Positions 1-13,100 of a DNA stretch of 64,000 nucleotides are shown here, piece by piece. Positions within the stretch are counted from its first letter, which is position 1. Every line of letters starts with the position of its first letter. The stretch is taken from the NCBI GenBank assembly GCA_963966185.1, contig CAWZYM010000114.1, positions 407,001 to 471,000 on the forward strand, given 5' to 3'. The notes under the pieces are model-generated. The model was given only the letters and a program-made list of their open reading frames with translations, searched no databases and was not told where the DNA came from. This DNA comes from Rhabditoides inermis (lineage: Eukaryota; Nematoda; Chromadorea; Rhabditida; Rhabditidae). Made by a program: the position numbers and the translations under genes.

Positions 1-39
1 AAGTAGTCAGTCGTCAATAGGAGGCTGCGTGCACTGTAC

Positions 40-3000
40 CTGACTGACGAGGCTGCAGTGCGCGCGCAGACAGTCCGGATTGATGCAGCGGATGTCGGTC
101 TTGTTGAGGTGGATCTGAAGCACGATCACTTCAAATAGTTGCAATTCAATTCAATGTTGATTAATACTCTACTCAACCTAAACAATAGTAGGAAAACAAG
201 TTGAATATTCTGTGTAAGAATAGTTTTGACGATCCATGAAAGAGAAATATATACATAACTCACCGATCCACTGTCTGGGTCGTAGAACCTGAGGAGCAGA
301 GCGGTGAGTGTGCTCTTTCCGCTGCCGCTCGCGCCGACTACTGCCAGGTGCTCGCCAGCCTCCACGTCGAACGAGAGACCGCGCAGAACCTGAAAAAGGG
401 TGATTGGTATGGCTTCTAGATGCCAATATGGGCCATTGATTTTCGACAAATATCTTCATGCCGAAAGACTTACCGTGGAGAGCCTATACAACATTGATTT
501 CATTGATCTGATTTGTATGTAGTATGTTGATACCTCTTTATCATGTCGCGTGTGAATGCGCGAGAGCATTTGGCAGTTGTAACAACTAGCCAGCAGAGAG
601 AGGAGAGAGCACTGAGAGAGATAGAGAGAAGAGGGCCGCCACACCCCCAGGACCTCAGTCTAATTCTAACCCTTTGTCCTTTGTTTTCTTATCTTGTTTC
701 TGGTCTCAGCGTTTAAATAAATGTTATTCACAGTCCTTGTTTAGTCTATTGCACACACAGAGAGTGAACTCCCGCAAACCAAACCCCAAATATAACATGG
801 AGGATCCCGGTTCTCTCTAGTGCAATAGATTAACTGACAATGAAACATTTTTCTAGCATTTCTCTTCTTTCTTCTCTATCTTGTCTCTCTTCTTTTCTTC
901 GAACGACGTGTGAAAATGAGTGCCGTGTTTACTGTAAATAGTGTACAGTTACTGTTTTGTGGCCGCACAGAGAGTGGGCTAAATCTATTTCGTGCTTTCC
1001 AGAGTTTCCATCAACACCTCTGACTGAACAACGTATTCCGTGATTCCGTGATTCCGTGACTCCGTGATTCCGTGATTCCGTGAACTCCATGACAACTAAC
1101 CGTAAACTGCAATGCGTTTCCATCTCTAACTTTATCGTTCCTCTCATATCCATCCAACATACTTAGCCCTCTCTGTGCCACTGTCTTAAGGTTAACCAAA
1201 AATTCCAAAAAACTAACAAAAACTCTAGTCTATTCAATTCGATCAGCATCTCAGTGTGAGTCATGGCATACGGTAACTGCAGTGCAATCCTAGCGCGCAC
1301 GTGCAGTCGTAATCGTAGTTAGCCATTCATCAAGCATCTCCCAGCATTCAGATGTGTAGCAATTTTGCTGCCGATCCCCGATCACACTACGAGATCGACG
1401 GACAAATAGCGATACACCTTCTGACACATCAATAATCCGCGAGAGCCATTCATCTGAGCCGACTTCGAGCATCGCGCAGGGATTACAATAGGGTCATGAC
1501 AAATGGGATCATTGGTGCCTGCCTGGCACTTTACAGCAACGCCAGCTCCGAGTCTTACGGTTGCTTGCAGGGTGAGGCCAAGCCCACTCTATTTGCATGC
1601 CGAAGGCGCGCTTCATCCTTTAATTTGTTCATCACCCCATCGCATTCAAGCATTTCTCATTACTAGCGCTGATCAAAGACTGTTTAAGGTGATACTCGAC
1701 TTCGGTAATTCCCAAAGTCTACCCGCTTTGACGACCAACCGCTCCGAGCCGAGTTCTTTCACGCACACCACCGACACCAGTTAACAGCCGAGATGTCGTC
1801 TAACGGTCAGAAAGAAGACGCCGCCACACAGAAGCTCGCGTCATTCGACGGCCTCCTCGAGGAGAGGGACACGGCAAACCCCACACTCCCCTACACTGTT
1901 GTTACCCAGACCCCACCCACCACTAACAACACCCCTCCCCATCCCAGCGACTCCGATGTCCTTTCTGCAGCAGTATTAGCAGCATCGTAAGCAGAATCAG
2001 CTGTTCCGCACCTTCCAGCAGGCCACTTTCAACAACAATATAGTTGTAAGTTTGAATTGGCTACGACAACGACAGCGTGACATAGTCAATCGTCCGGTTA
2101 GTCTAGCATTGGACATGTCCAATTGGGAATGTGTATACTACACGTCAGTGCACATCAGTACGTACTCCCAGAGTTCCACGCCATGGAACAAGCATATGAG
2201 CAGATCAGGGAAGAGCTCAGCCTCGCCCGAATCTAGAAGCATAACCCCCTCTCAGCATTTCCTCTTAGCATCATAGGCATCTATTGCATTGAGCATTACC
2301 AGCATCTCATGTATTCATTCATAATTGTGAGCATTCAGCATTGTTAGAGTTTTATAAAATGTATGTACCAGCATTCCTCCTATCCTTTTATTGTGCCAGC
2401 TCGCCTCGCAGGAGCTCGGCAATATAGGGGGGAGATGTCGCGTGTGAATGCGCGAGAGCATTTGGCAGTTGTAACAACTAGCCAGCAGAGAGAGGAGAGA
2501 GCACAGAGAGAGATAGAGAGAAGAGGGCCGCCACACCCCCAGGACCTCAGTCTAATTCTAACCCTTTGTTTTCTTATCTTGTTTCTGGTCTCAGCGTTTA
2601 AATAAATGTTATTCACAGTCCTTGTTTAGTCTATTGCACACACAGAGAGTGAACTCCCGCAAACCAAACCCCAAATATAACAATCATTATGATGACATTG
2701 TCTCTCGACATACGGCATACGTTTTCAGACGGCGCAGCACCGTTTTGTTCTGTTGACAGACTCGTTCACGTCAGATAGTTACACATGTGACGACATGCAC
2801 ATGATTTCAGTACATGTTCACGTCTGTTTTACGCATACGTTTCACATGCTGAACAACTTCAACAATTTCCTATCCTATTGTGTGTAATGTTTTCGGTTTC
2901 CAGAATCAGAATTAATACAAACAAGCACTTCATCATATACGAATAGTGCATACCGCATGTTTAATAAAATTGATTAAAAAATAAATTAAATGATCACCTC

Positions 3001-4113
3001 GACATTCGGTCTGCTGGGGTAGCTGAAGTGCACATCTCGGAAGGAAATCGCCCCGTTCTCGAAGGACAACCCAGGCTTCTGCGACTTGTTGCAAGGGTCG
3101 ACCTGATAGTGTGTTAACTTCTTTTGTTTACTTGTTTGTTTTGTTTACTTCTAATTTGTTTGTAAACTACTCTCTCTGCTTTGTCCATTCCTCATTGTTT
3201 GCAGGTCTAAACAGGACTTCTCGTGTATCTAGCTTATATTCTACTGTCTGATCTTCCATCTTCTTCTCATAGCTTCTCTGTCGATTGTTATTGTTTCTTT
3301 TTTCCTTTTCTTTTTCTCTCACCTCAATCACCGACTTGTCATCGAGCATTTTGTTCATTTCGATCGCGTTTTCCCGTCCTGAAAAGAGGAAAGGGAGAGT
3401 CTCGAGAACTCATAAATAGAGAAGAACTTGTTTTCTCAACACCACTCATCTCCCTGTCGCACTTTCAATTGTCTCCTTGCGTCTACAATAATGCACTTCG
3501 AAGATGCGAGAACTCGATCTTTGGAATTTCGTATTTATGTTTAGTTGCACGTTCATCTTAACTTCGCATTTTTTCAGAAAGGGGCGTGGCCTAAACGGGC
3601 GTGGCTTACCGCTGCTCGCCCCGGTCATGTGGAATCCTATGGAAATGGAGGTGACGCACATGTAGAGCATGTTGATTGCGAGCTGAAATCAAATCAAATC
3701 AAATCAAATCAAATATTTATCCAGCATCGCTTTTTCATGTACATATTCGACCTGAAACGTGGATTGTATAGTTGATAATCGTTTTCGGAACACTGCGACT
3801 TTGCGAACAACATTCAGATACGTTTCGTGTTAGAGATATTATTGTGGCGCAGGATACTTCGACAATTTCTTCATATCTTTTCTCTTCACTTACACACACA
3901 CTTATTTACGAGAAAAATATCGGAAGACATACTCTGTGAATCATTCCACAAAGAAGAAAAAATCAGTCAATAATACAAAATGTAAGCAAAAATTCAAACT
4001 ATCGATAATCAATCGATACCGCGCATAGCTTTCCGGCGTCGCTACTCTCCACCTTCCAGATGCCATAGGAGAGGGCCGCAGTGAAGATGAGCTCAGTGAT
4101 CAGAACCTGGAAG

Positions 4114-4166
<53 letters not shown>

Positions 4167-4195
4167 TCTCCTCTCTCTCTCTCTCTCTCTCTCCT

Positions 4196-4231
<36 letters not shown>

Positions 4232-4232
4232 A

Positions 4233-4297
<65 letters not shown>

Positions 4298-6579
4298 ACC
4301 TGTGTGAGTGAGTCATAGACAGTGGAGGAGCGCAACCGCTGCTCGGTGAGTCGTGAATGTTCCGAGCACAGTTTTTCGTACCTAAAAAAATAAGGTGACG
4401 TCATCTCAAAAAACGTTTCATGAAACTCACTTGAACAGTGTCTGTTTCTGCGCTCCGAACGAGATCACCGTACGGATGCAATTGAACGTTTCATTTACTG
4501 AAAAGGGTGACGTCATCATCGCAAGTGACGTCATCTCACCGATATTCGTGATCTTGTTCTGCACGTCTTGCTCCTGATCCATCGTCTTCATGAACCACTG
4601 CAAGAGTATTGATCGATTGTTGATTGGTTGGTTGTAGCTATGAAGAAATAGTTCGTTTGTGGTCCCTCGGTATCCGGCATCTATTGATAGACCCACATAC
4701 ATACATACCACTACAACTCCTGAAGTGTTACTCCTAACACTATGACGCGATTATTCGTTCTCTCTCGCACAGTCAACATTGATGCGCCTCCTCCTACTCT
4801 CGTGTTAACAACATCCAGAAATACATGTTAGACCCCGCCCATTTATGCCCCGCCCACCTTGCTGAACACTATTCGGGAGGCGATCAGAACGGGAATGGTG
4901 GTGCACATCAATAGCATCACGTCCCACTGGATGTAGACGCACACTGTGAAACAGATTATCGATTGATTCATATCGATTTATTGATTAGTCGAATTCTAAT
5001 TTCTCACCGGCAATATTGACGATCAAATACGCGAAAATAAACAGAAGCATGGGCAAGTGATCGGCAATAGCAGCATAGATCGAATCAGCGTTTCTGAAAA
5101 TCGATATTAATCAATAATCAATAATCAATAAAACGATACGCACTCGTTCATCATGCTGGCGACTTGTCCGGAGTGCTTGGACTCGAGCCACGACACGTCC
5201 ATATTAAGTAGTTTGAGAACGTAGCTGTCTTTGATCTGTAAAAGTAAACAAGTAAACAAACAAGTAAACAAAACGTACCTTGAACACCTGCCGAATCGCG
5301 GTAAACTCCCAGCACAATCTCTGAAATGGAAAAATAGAGTTCGTAAATAAATCAATAAATCGATACCTGAATGAAGGCAGCAAAGAACATGCAGATAGAG
5401 AGAACGAGCATGGCTACGAAAGCCGGAGTGGCAGATGCTGAGAAGTTGTCATCCACCTGAACAGATCAATATGAAAATTATCTCAACAGATCAATTGCTA
5501 ATTGATCTGGTGATCATACCGTAAAAACACGTGTCATATCATAACCAAAAAAACACGAATAAACGTTTATAATTGATTTGATTTCGATTCCTACCGTGTC
5601 CGAGAAGTCTGGCGTGGAGTCATTGAGGAGTGCGCTGGTCTGATCCAACGCGCCTTCTGTGGCGTTCTTAGCAATGTATTCCTAAAGTGAATTTTTTTAT
5701 GCTTTTAAAAAGAGACTCTTATTAGATCACAGGAACAGACCAGAGATGAGATCGGGAGTGCAATGTTATTAAGAAACAAATTTTTGTTTTGTTCATCGGA
5801 TTGTGTCAACCGGAACACCTCTCTTCCCATAGCATTCCCGCTTTACGAGCTAATCGGGGGCCAGTTAATCACAGACGCCTTCAAGGCCGTCTATTGAGTT
5901 ATGCTGGCTATTTGACATCAAGAAATACACTTCCGCCATATCGAATTGCGTACTGCGTACGTGTCTCGGTCACACCAAAGAATGTTTGTGTCCATCCAAT
6001 AGTTCTCAAAGAACAATGAAGGGTGTTGCGGTTAAAAAGACACGCACCAATCACTAACGAAATTGACAAGAAAATTGGCACGGACCCGGAAATTTAATAG
6101 AAAAGTGCGCGCGGTAAAAGAGCGCCGGTACGGTGAGTCAGTGATGGGAGTGTGTAAGGAATTCGTGATCTCCTTTTCACAGATTGCTACAGAACAGTGA
6201 TGATCATGATATCGGACATCAATGAAAATAACATTTTGACGAATGATAGATACTCGAAACTCGAAGCAACAGTTATGACAGCACATAATCGCGCAAGTAA
6301 AATATCAAAACACTCACCTCTCGCAGAATGCTCATTGACACAAAATTGCCCATGTTGATCCATACAAAGGGTGGGAGAATGGCTTGGACTAGAGCGCCCA
6401 GTAGACCAATAGCCATCAACTGAATCGATCAATCAATACCATTAAATCAATCGATAACCCACGTGATAGTCCCTGGTATCGGCAAAGGTGTACATAGCCT
6501 TGTAGCTGGGTCGGGCCTCCTTGCCTCCGTCCTTCTCCTTCTCCAACTCTTTCTCCTTCACCTTTTCTACATCTGACAT
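40..6579 (-). CDS. ABCB/P-glycoprotein-like ABC transporter, N-terminal half, truncated by window edge
   Basis: Membrane ATP-driven exporter of the ABCB class. Coding exons, in gene order: 6463-6579, 6318-6419, 5595-5681, 5367-5456, 5279-5320, 5144-5235, 5008-5093, 4858-4943, 4540-4597, 4431-4497, 4300-4381, 4020-4106, 3610-3682, 3497-3561 (weak acceptor, chosen because phase and length fit), 2998-3102, 264-389, 40-114. All junctions keep frame. The first exon has a charged N-terminus and a motif like the P-gp start (FADTRDYH). Next come hydrophobic TM exons, an IRTVISFG segment typical of the TMD, an FSYPSRP segment, and Walker [10 protein letters not shown] in 264-389. Exon 40-114 ends CSLVSQ at the Q-loop; signature and Walker B lie beyond the left edge. 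The start ATG directly abuts an acceptor (TTTCAG/ATG). Family call is firm; half versus full transporter is open, though the N-terminus favours full P-gp. Confidence 0.9.
544..797 (+). repeat. 5' LTR
   Basis: 254-bp direct repeat beginning TGTCGCGTGTGAATG and ending AAATATAACA. It matches 2436-2682 with few differences and one small indel (an extra CTTTGTC-type copy near 673), suggesting a fairly recent insertion. An AATAAA-like signal occurs at about 716. Confidence 0.9.
798..813 (+). other. Candidate primer-binding site
   Basis: Starts TGGAGGATCCCGG immediately after the 5' LTR. TGG would pair with a tRNA 3' CCA, as in reverse-transcribing LTR elements. The tRNA species was not identified. 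Confidence 0.6.
1037..1083 (+). repeat. Octamer minisatellite
   Basis: About six tandem copies of an 8-bp unit (TGATTCCG and variants) inside the LTR element interior. Confidence 0.85.
1793..2276 (+). pseudogene. Possible Gag remnant inside the LTR element
   Basis: Two short open stretches (1793-1990, 65 aa; 2052-2276, 74 aa) lie on the element's sense strand between the LTRs. The first starts MSSNGQKED and is proline/threonine-rich in its second half. Position and orientation fit a Gag start, but no conserved motif (MA, CA or CCHC) is visible, so this is a positional guess. Confidence 0.25.
2426..2435 (+). other. Polypurine tract
   Basis: AGGGGGGAGA immediately precedes the 3' LTR, the expected place for plus-strand priming. 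Confidence 0.75.
2436..2682 (+). repeat. 3' LTR
   Basis: 247-bp copy of the 5' LTR, TG...CA, followed by the ATCA target duplication. Confidence 0.9.
3689..3714 (+). repeat. AAATC pentamer repeat
   Basis: About five tandem AAATC units next to the acceptor of ABCB exon 3610-3682. On the gene strand this is GATTT repeats leading into the TTTCAG acceptor. Confidence 0.8.
4119..4297 (+). repeat. Long CT microsatellite in ABCB intron
   Basis: About 180 bp of nearly pure CT with a few CTTT and CATCTC interruptions. It fills the intron between exons 4300-4381 and 4020-4106 and ends exactly at the donor of the former. Confidence 0.95.
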
Positions 6580-6659
6580 CTGAAAGGACCGTAAAAGGTA
6601 TGAAATCAATAATGAGTAAAGTAGTGTTTGATGAAAATGGCAGCGCAAGGATGCCACTA

Positions 6660-6805
6660 TAAAACTACATTAAAAATTACGGTATTAATATCACAGCACG
6701 TCATTAAAAGGGAAAAAAACGGACTGCGCACTCTAAAAGAGTATGTTGAATGGAACTATTAGGTGTTTATCATCATTGGACAATTGAATGCTCTCTCTCT
6801 CTCTT

Positions 6806-6838
<33 letters not shown>

Positions 6839-6864
6839 TCCCCCTCTCTATCTCTTTCTCTCTT

Positions 6865-6935
<71 letters not shown>

Positions 6936-7379
6936 GCCACTTCCCTCTCGTTCTTGAGTGAATTGAATAGGGAACGGGAATGGAAGAAAGGTACAGTGGA
7001 GGGGAGTGAGACATAGACATTCCATCATTCCATCAAAAGATGAGCGCACAATTCGGGAGTACATGCCTCATATAAGCCCCGCTACGAGATATATATCAAC
7101 AAACACACACCCCCGCGCACTCGCTTGAAGGCAAAAACAAACTCGAAGCGGAAACCAAAACAAAGCGTTTGATTTGATCGGAAAAGACGTCATTGTATTT
7201 GAGCGTTGCAATTTCATACTGCGAACATCAGAATGGCTGCGGTGAGAAACTCGCAATCACAACAAATGATTGAATGATTCACATTCACCGTATAGTAATA
7301 ATCAGTGTCGTGCAAAACAGAGACGGTTTTTTTTCGCGGGGAGAATGCGCGAGAGTTATCACTGAAGCAACGTAGATGT

Positions 7380-7422
<43 letters not shown>

Positions 7423-7699
7423 ACGGGTTATAGTGATTGGCAGATGACCTCTATCACCGCAGACGACGAGAGCGCGGCGAGAGAGTGTGGAACGAGGCGA
7501 GAAGCAGAGAAACAAAGGGGATCAAGTCTGAGAGGAAGACTGTAGAAATGTTACAACATCAACTCTATAATGGGAGAAACGTAGGAAAGGTACAGCGGGT
7601 TCAGTAGACAGAAGAGTGCACACAATCGATAAAAACCGAGAGGTGTCCTTAGAAATTGTGGGAATTGACGTTTCTCCAGTAGTGGGAATGAGATGTGAC

Positions 7700-7738
<39 letters not shown>

Positions 7739-8629
7739 CTATGCAAGTTTCTATTGTATGTGATTAATGGACATATGGGCAGTGATTGATAGTGTGATGG
7801 TTATTAGTCATAACCTGTGTGCGATGTCGGTCATTCAACACGACCACACACATGTGATCGCTGCATTCCATTGTATAGAGGTGTTTCATATGTAAATGAC
7901 TTTTCATTCAGCTTTTCAATTGATCCAGATAGACGAGACGTGTGAACACAAATTGTAAGGAACGCATAACGGCATAACATCATAATTCGTTATTCTCGTT
8001 TTCATTTTGACTTTTTTCGTTTTGACGCGAATCTCTCAGGTTTTCCCTGTGTTAGTGATAAACAGTTGAAAAGCAGATTGTGCAGATGACAAACTGCTAA
8101 AAAATGTATCACCGCGGAACATCATTTTTTATTCGTAGACATTACCGGCATTCATTTTCATTCATTTTAATTCCCTTTCACGCTTCGATCTGTAATGTTC
8201 GATTTCTTTTGTAGTTGCTCTCTTTTTTTCTATTTACAGTCCAAAAATCCTTCTGTGATTCCTGATGGGAAAACTCCGAAACTTAATAACTCCCTTCAGA
8301 CTCGATCCCTAGTGATAGCTTTTTCGATTTGTGAATGGAACAACTACCCCATCTTCACCTTCAAATCAAGTACAAAAAAAAAACAAAATTTATAATCTCT
8401 ACAACAACTTGTCACACAATTATTGCACACCCGACAAAGACACACGATTGAAATCTCAGATGGGGGCACAAAAGGGAAAGATCAACAAAGTCACAGTTTC
8501 TGCAGCACATAAAACAGTCAGCATCTAGCAATTAGACAATCTAGAAAAAGAGGAAAATGTGCGCAACTATAGGACAGGCGGAGCAGCTTCTCCTCCTCAT
8601 CCTATCCCTGCTCCTCCTCCTTCCCCTCC
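6660..8629. other. Intergenic region between ABCB 5' end and prolyl oligopeptidase 3' end
   Basis: No supported gene. It holds a CT tract with CTTT variants (about 6791-6931), a GA tract (7383-7417) and a CT tract (7703-7736). The right part is the 3' flank of prolyl oligopeptidase; the left part would hold the ABCB promoter or outron. Confidence 0.6.
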
Positions 8630-8955
8630 TCAGTCCCTCCACTGCATGTCGAGGGTGCGCTGCACAAACGAGTACATGTCGACCAGCTCGGCAATCTGAA
8701 AACAAGAGGTAAACAAGAGCTAAACAAGAGTAAACAAAAGTAAACAAGGTAAACAACAAACAAACAACCCACAATCTTGCTGGTCGGCTTGCCGGCTCCG
8801 TGGCCAGCCTTCACCTCGACCCTGACGAGAAGGGGCTTGCGCTGGATAGAGTGCTCCTTGGACTGAAAGGGAAGAGAGAATTAGAGGGAGATAGAAAGAA
8901 AGAGATAAAGAAAGAGAGAAAGGGAGAGAGAGAGGGGGAGAGAGAGGGGGGAAAT

Positions 8956-8987
<32 letters not shown>

Positions 8988-10109
8988 GGCAGAGAAAGAG
9001 ATCATGGAAAGAGAAAGAGAGAGAAAGAGAGAGATACCAAATCCTCACCTTCTCGTACAGCTTGGCAGAGTACTTGAGCGTGTGCGAGGGAACCACCTGA
9101 ACACATACAGTAACCGTTATCCAACCTACTGTACCCTTCCCTCTACAGTACCCCACTCTACCGTACCCTGTCGTCGTGGTCGGCCGTCATGAGCAGCGTC
9201 GCGGGCCACTGACCACCCTCCGGCATCTTGAGCTGGTGCAGCGGAGAGTACCTGAATAGGTATTACAGTATACATATACAGTAACCCTACAGTACCTGAA
9301 TAGACATTCCAGTATACACCTACAGCATCTTTTCTCTCCCTCCTACATAATCACTACAGTATATATCCCCTACAGTACCCCCTTCTACTCACTTGTAGAT
9401 GAACTTGAAGTCGTCGGCGTCGTCGGGGTTGCCAAACTCGGGCATCCACGCGCCGCCCACAGTGAACTTGTGGAAGCGAAGCATGTCGAGGACACTGAAA
9501 GAGCAAGTCACTTTTTGTTTGCCACCTCTCCCAATATTACACTAGTCTATAATTAGACAAAGTTATACAGGAAATAGTACATGTAATTAGCATGGCACAC
9601 ATCCGGTTTCGGTCCCTTTCACCAGACCGAATGTGATCCAATGTATAGTTCCACCAGCAGCTACTACCTACCGTACCCCTCCCGCCCCCGCACTCACCCG
9701 ACCCTGTTGATGACCGCCCCGTAGAGCTCGGGCCGCTGCTGGCTGCACGCGCCCATCAACAGACCGCCGTTCGAACCGCCGTGGATAGCCAGCCTGCAAA
9801 GCTCCGCCCAGTCACACCACGCCTCTAAAGCTCCGCCCAGTCACACCACGCCTTTAAAGATCCGCCCATTCACACCACACCAAAGCTCCGCCCCCTCTCG
9901 TCCCGCCCCACTCACTTGGCGGGGCTGGTGTACTTCTCCTTGATGAGGTACTCGGCTGCGCCGATAAAGTCGTCAAAGACGTTCTGCTTCTTCTCGCGCA
10001 TGCCTCCCATGTGCCACGCCTCGCCGTACTCGCTGGAAGATGGGATCTATCTCTCTCTTTCTCTCTCTCTCCTTCTCTCTCTCTCTCCCTCACTCTCTCT
10101 CCATCACTC

Positions 10110-10141
<32 letters not shown>

Positions 10142-13100
10142 GTTCTCTCCCTCTCCCTCCCTCTCTGTCTGTCTCTCTCTTCGTCTCTCCCTCTCTTTCT
10201 TCCTCTCTCTCCCTCCATCTCCCTCCCACACACCTTCCTCCGCGCAGATTGGCGCACGCAATCAGGCCGTTAAAGTGCTTCACCACCTGCAACAACCAGG
10301 TTAGGCCCCGCCCCTCGTCGCCCCGCCCCCTCCACTCACGAGCAGACGGCCGATGCTAAAGTAGGGTGTGTCGGCGACGTTGAACCCGCCGTATCCGTTG
10401 AGTATGGTGGGGGTGGAGCCGTCGAGGGGCAGGTCCTTGCGGGAGATCAGGAACATCGGCACCTGCAATCGGGGGACAGGCATTATTCACGTACAGCTGT
10501 AACTTATACGGTTCACATTAGTTCTATGTATGAATACTAGATACGCGACATCTTCCCATCAGAAACATCTGTCATCGAAAGTCTACATTTCGCTTTTTTG
10601 TGTGCTAATATTTTATGCCTGCTTCGTTGTGCTCTACACAATGATGTCAATCCCGCTCTACACAATGATGTCAATCCCGACTTTCTATGATGAAATTTGT
10701 GAAACACGTGCCCGTCCCAACGTGCCCGTTAAAATAAGTTCCTCACGTATTGCTTATTTACAACGACAATATCTATGCAATCATTTCCAGAATTCGTAAT
10801 GAAAACCAAATCCAGATAACATACCTCTAAACCACACAAAATAAGTTCCTTACGTATTGCTTATTCACAACGACAATATCTATGCGATCAGTTGAATGCA
10901 CTCCCGAACCCCATACGTTAAAAAGACAATGATACGTTCCAAAAGCAACACATAACACAAAATCACTACGACACGCAATACTTGACATTTCAAATCTCAT
11001 TCCCCCCCTCTCTCCGCACGCACCTTGGTGCCGTCCTTGCTGTTGAAGAACACCTGCTTCATTGCAAACTGATTGGCGTCCATGCCGCGGATAGACACGC
11101 GACGCAGCTCCTGCAATGCAATCCATCCTATTTCCTTTCTTGTCCGTCTGTCTGCCACCAACCAACCTTGTCCTTTTAGCATCTCCTGAGCCTGACCCAC
11201 AGCTTTCAACAACAACAAAAAAATAATCGACAACAGACAAAATACAATAAAAACGCCATGTAATGCTCGAAAAGTGTAGTTACACAGAATCCCCAGATTA
11301 TGTACGTTTCACAAACTCAATGTAATAAGTAACACAAAATCACCGCAATCGCTTGTTTGACATACTTAAACCTATATGCCTCTTTCTCCCCTTCTCCCTT
11401 CCCTCCCCCTCACCTCCAGCTCCACGGGCTTCTCCTTGGGCAGCTTGCTGAAGTCTGCGCGGTAGACAATCGTCGGCACCAGGAAGCTCTCGAACGAGAA
11501 GAACACCTGCAACGAATAACCGTCAGTTTCCTTCGTACATACCTGCTGCTTCTTTTCACAAAATCCTATTATGAAAAATGGACACCACTCTGCCACCACC
11601 TAGTCCCGTCCCGCAAAAAAACAAGGATGTCATATGACACAAGGCAGTAGGAACCCCTCTCTTCATCGCGCATGCAATTGAATTTAGAATACCACAGACC
11701 AGGTTACAGATCACAGAATATAAAACGTGTTGATATAGCTACTATCTCTCCTAATCCCCTAGTCCCGGTCATATCAAATCGCGCCACAGAATGCAAGAGG
11801 ATATCCACACATCATCTCGCTCATGGAGATTATGAAAAAGAGAAGTTGAACGATCATATAAGGGCGCACACAAAAAGAACGCACCTCGTTCATGTCCTTC
11901 TTTCCAAAGAACCCGCTGACGGACCCAATGTCGAGGGGGATCTGGTAGAGGCGCGCGCCCGAGGCGAGGTCGTGCACGTACAGGGCCGTCTGAAAGACAG
12001 AGATACACGCATAGAAATTCAGTGAGCGCATTCTATTCCGATATGAAACGAGCACGTATAGGCCGTCTGTAACATGTATTCTCAAAATTGTATAGTTTCA
12101 TTCAGTTTTTGTGCACGTACAGGGCCGTCTGAAAGACAGAGATCCAGAGATACACACATGCCGACTCCATACGGTCACTATAGTAGAAAAGACTCTCGGT
12201 TAAGCACGTATAGGGCCGTCTGTAACATGTATTCTTATACTTGTTTATTTACGGTGTTTCCATTATTCGTATTCGTATATGATACTATTTGAAATAAAGC
12301 AGGGCGCGTACTGCACAATTTACAATTAACACATTTATTTATAGGTTTCAATTTATATATACGTGATACTTCATTTTTTTCCAACACAATGAAATCAGTA
12401 TTTCGATTGAGATTATCAAAACAAATAAATATACTTTCTGTAAATATTCTTCTTCTTTTCCCCGCGGCGTGCGGTCGGGTCCTCATTTTGCCTCGCCGCC
12501 GCCGAATGTTCGGTCATCGACAAGAATCCTTCCCGAGAAACCAGTTAGGCGGCGGGAAGTATCCTCACGTGAAAGCAGCTATGGCGCGAGGAGATACCAA
12601 TCGGCATGGAAGCAAAGGAAAACCCGGAGCTCTACACGTCAAGAGTACTCTAATGGTCCAAGAATGATTACCGATCAAGTTATCAAGTATCGTCTTCACG
12701 CCACTAACCTCGTCAGCCTACCTGTCTTTCCCCGGCGTTAGCCTATGATCTTAGGCACTACTGTATGCTTCCTATCATCATGATTGTGTTGTCATATTCA
12801 GATATAACGATTCCGGATAAACGATTGAGATTGAGATTGAGTAAATATACGTTTCAATGCAGAAATACTATTGATAAGTGTCATAATATTCAATAATCGT
12901 TGTTTGGCGAAAAATGCAAAGGAGTATCCATATTAGTATTATGATATAGTAGAACACAATCCTACCACGCCAAACTGATATCTTCATGTTCAACCACAAA
13001 CACTCCGACAATCCAACCGTTCCAATAATATTGTTTTTATTCGGAATCGCAAAATGACAATGACACGTGCAAAGGGTTTTGCACATGTCATACTCAAGCT

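Larger units (their letters stand above)
544..2682 (+). mobile_element. Non-autonomous LTR retrotransposon in ABCB intron
   Basis: A 2.1-kb element bounded by two near-identical LTRs of about 250 bp that start TG and end CA. The 4-bp target duplication ATCA is at 540-543 and 2683-2686. Directly after the left LTR is a TGG-initiated primer-binding-site candidate. Directly before the right LTR is a purine tract (AGGGGGGAGA, 2426-2435). Both place the element on the + strand, opposite to the host gene. The interior has only short ORFs and no recognisable protease, RT or integrase, so it must be moved in trans (LARD/TRIM-like) or is internally deleted. It sits in the intron between ABCB exons 264-389 and 2998-3102. 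Confidence 0.88.

Noticed and set aside
4081..4404. Open frames of Ser-Leu or Arg-Glu repeats here and at many other places (6733-7064, 8800-9192, 10011-10359, 22037-22479, 29643-29914, 47367-47673, 57641-58037)
   Set aside because: They are translations of CT/GA microsatellites and have no independent coding evidence.
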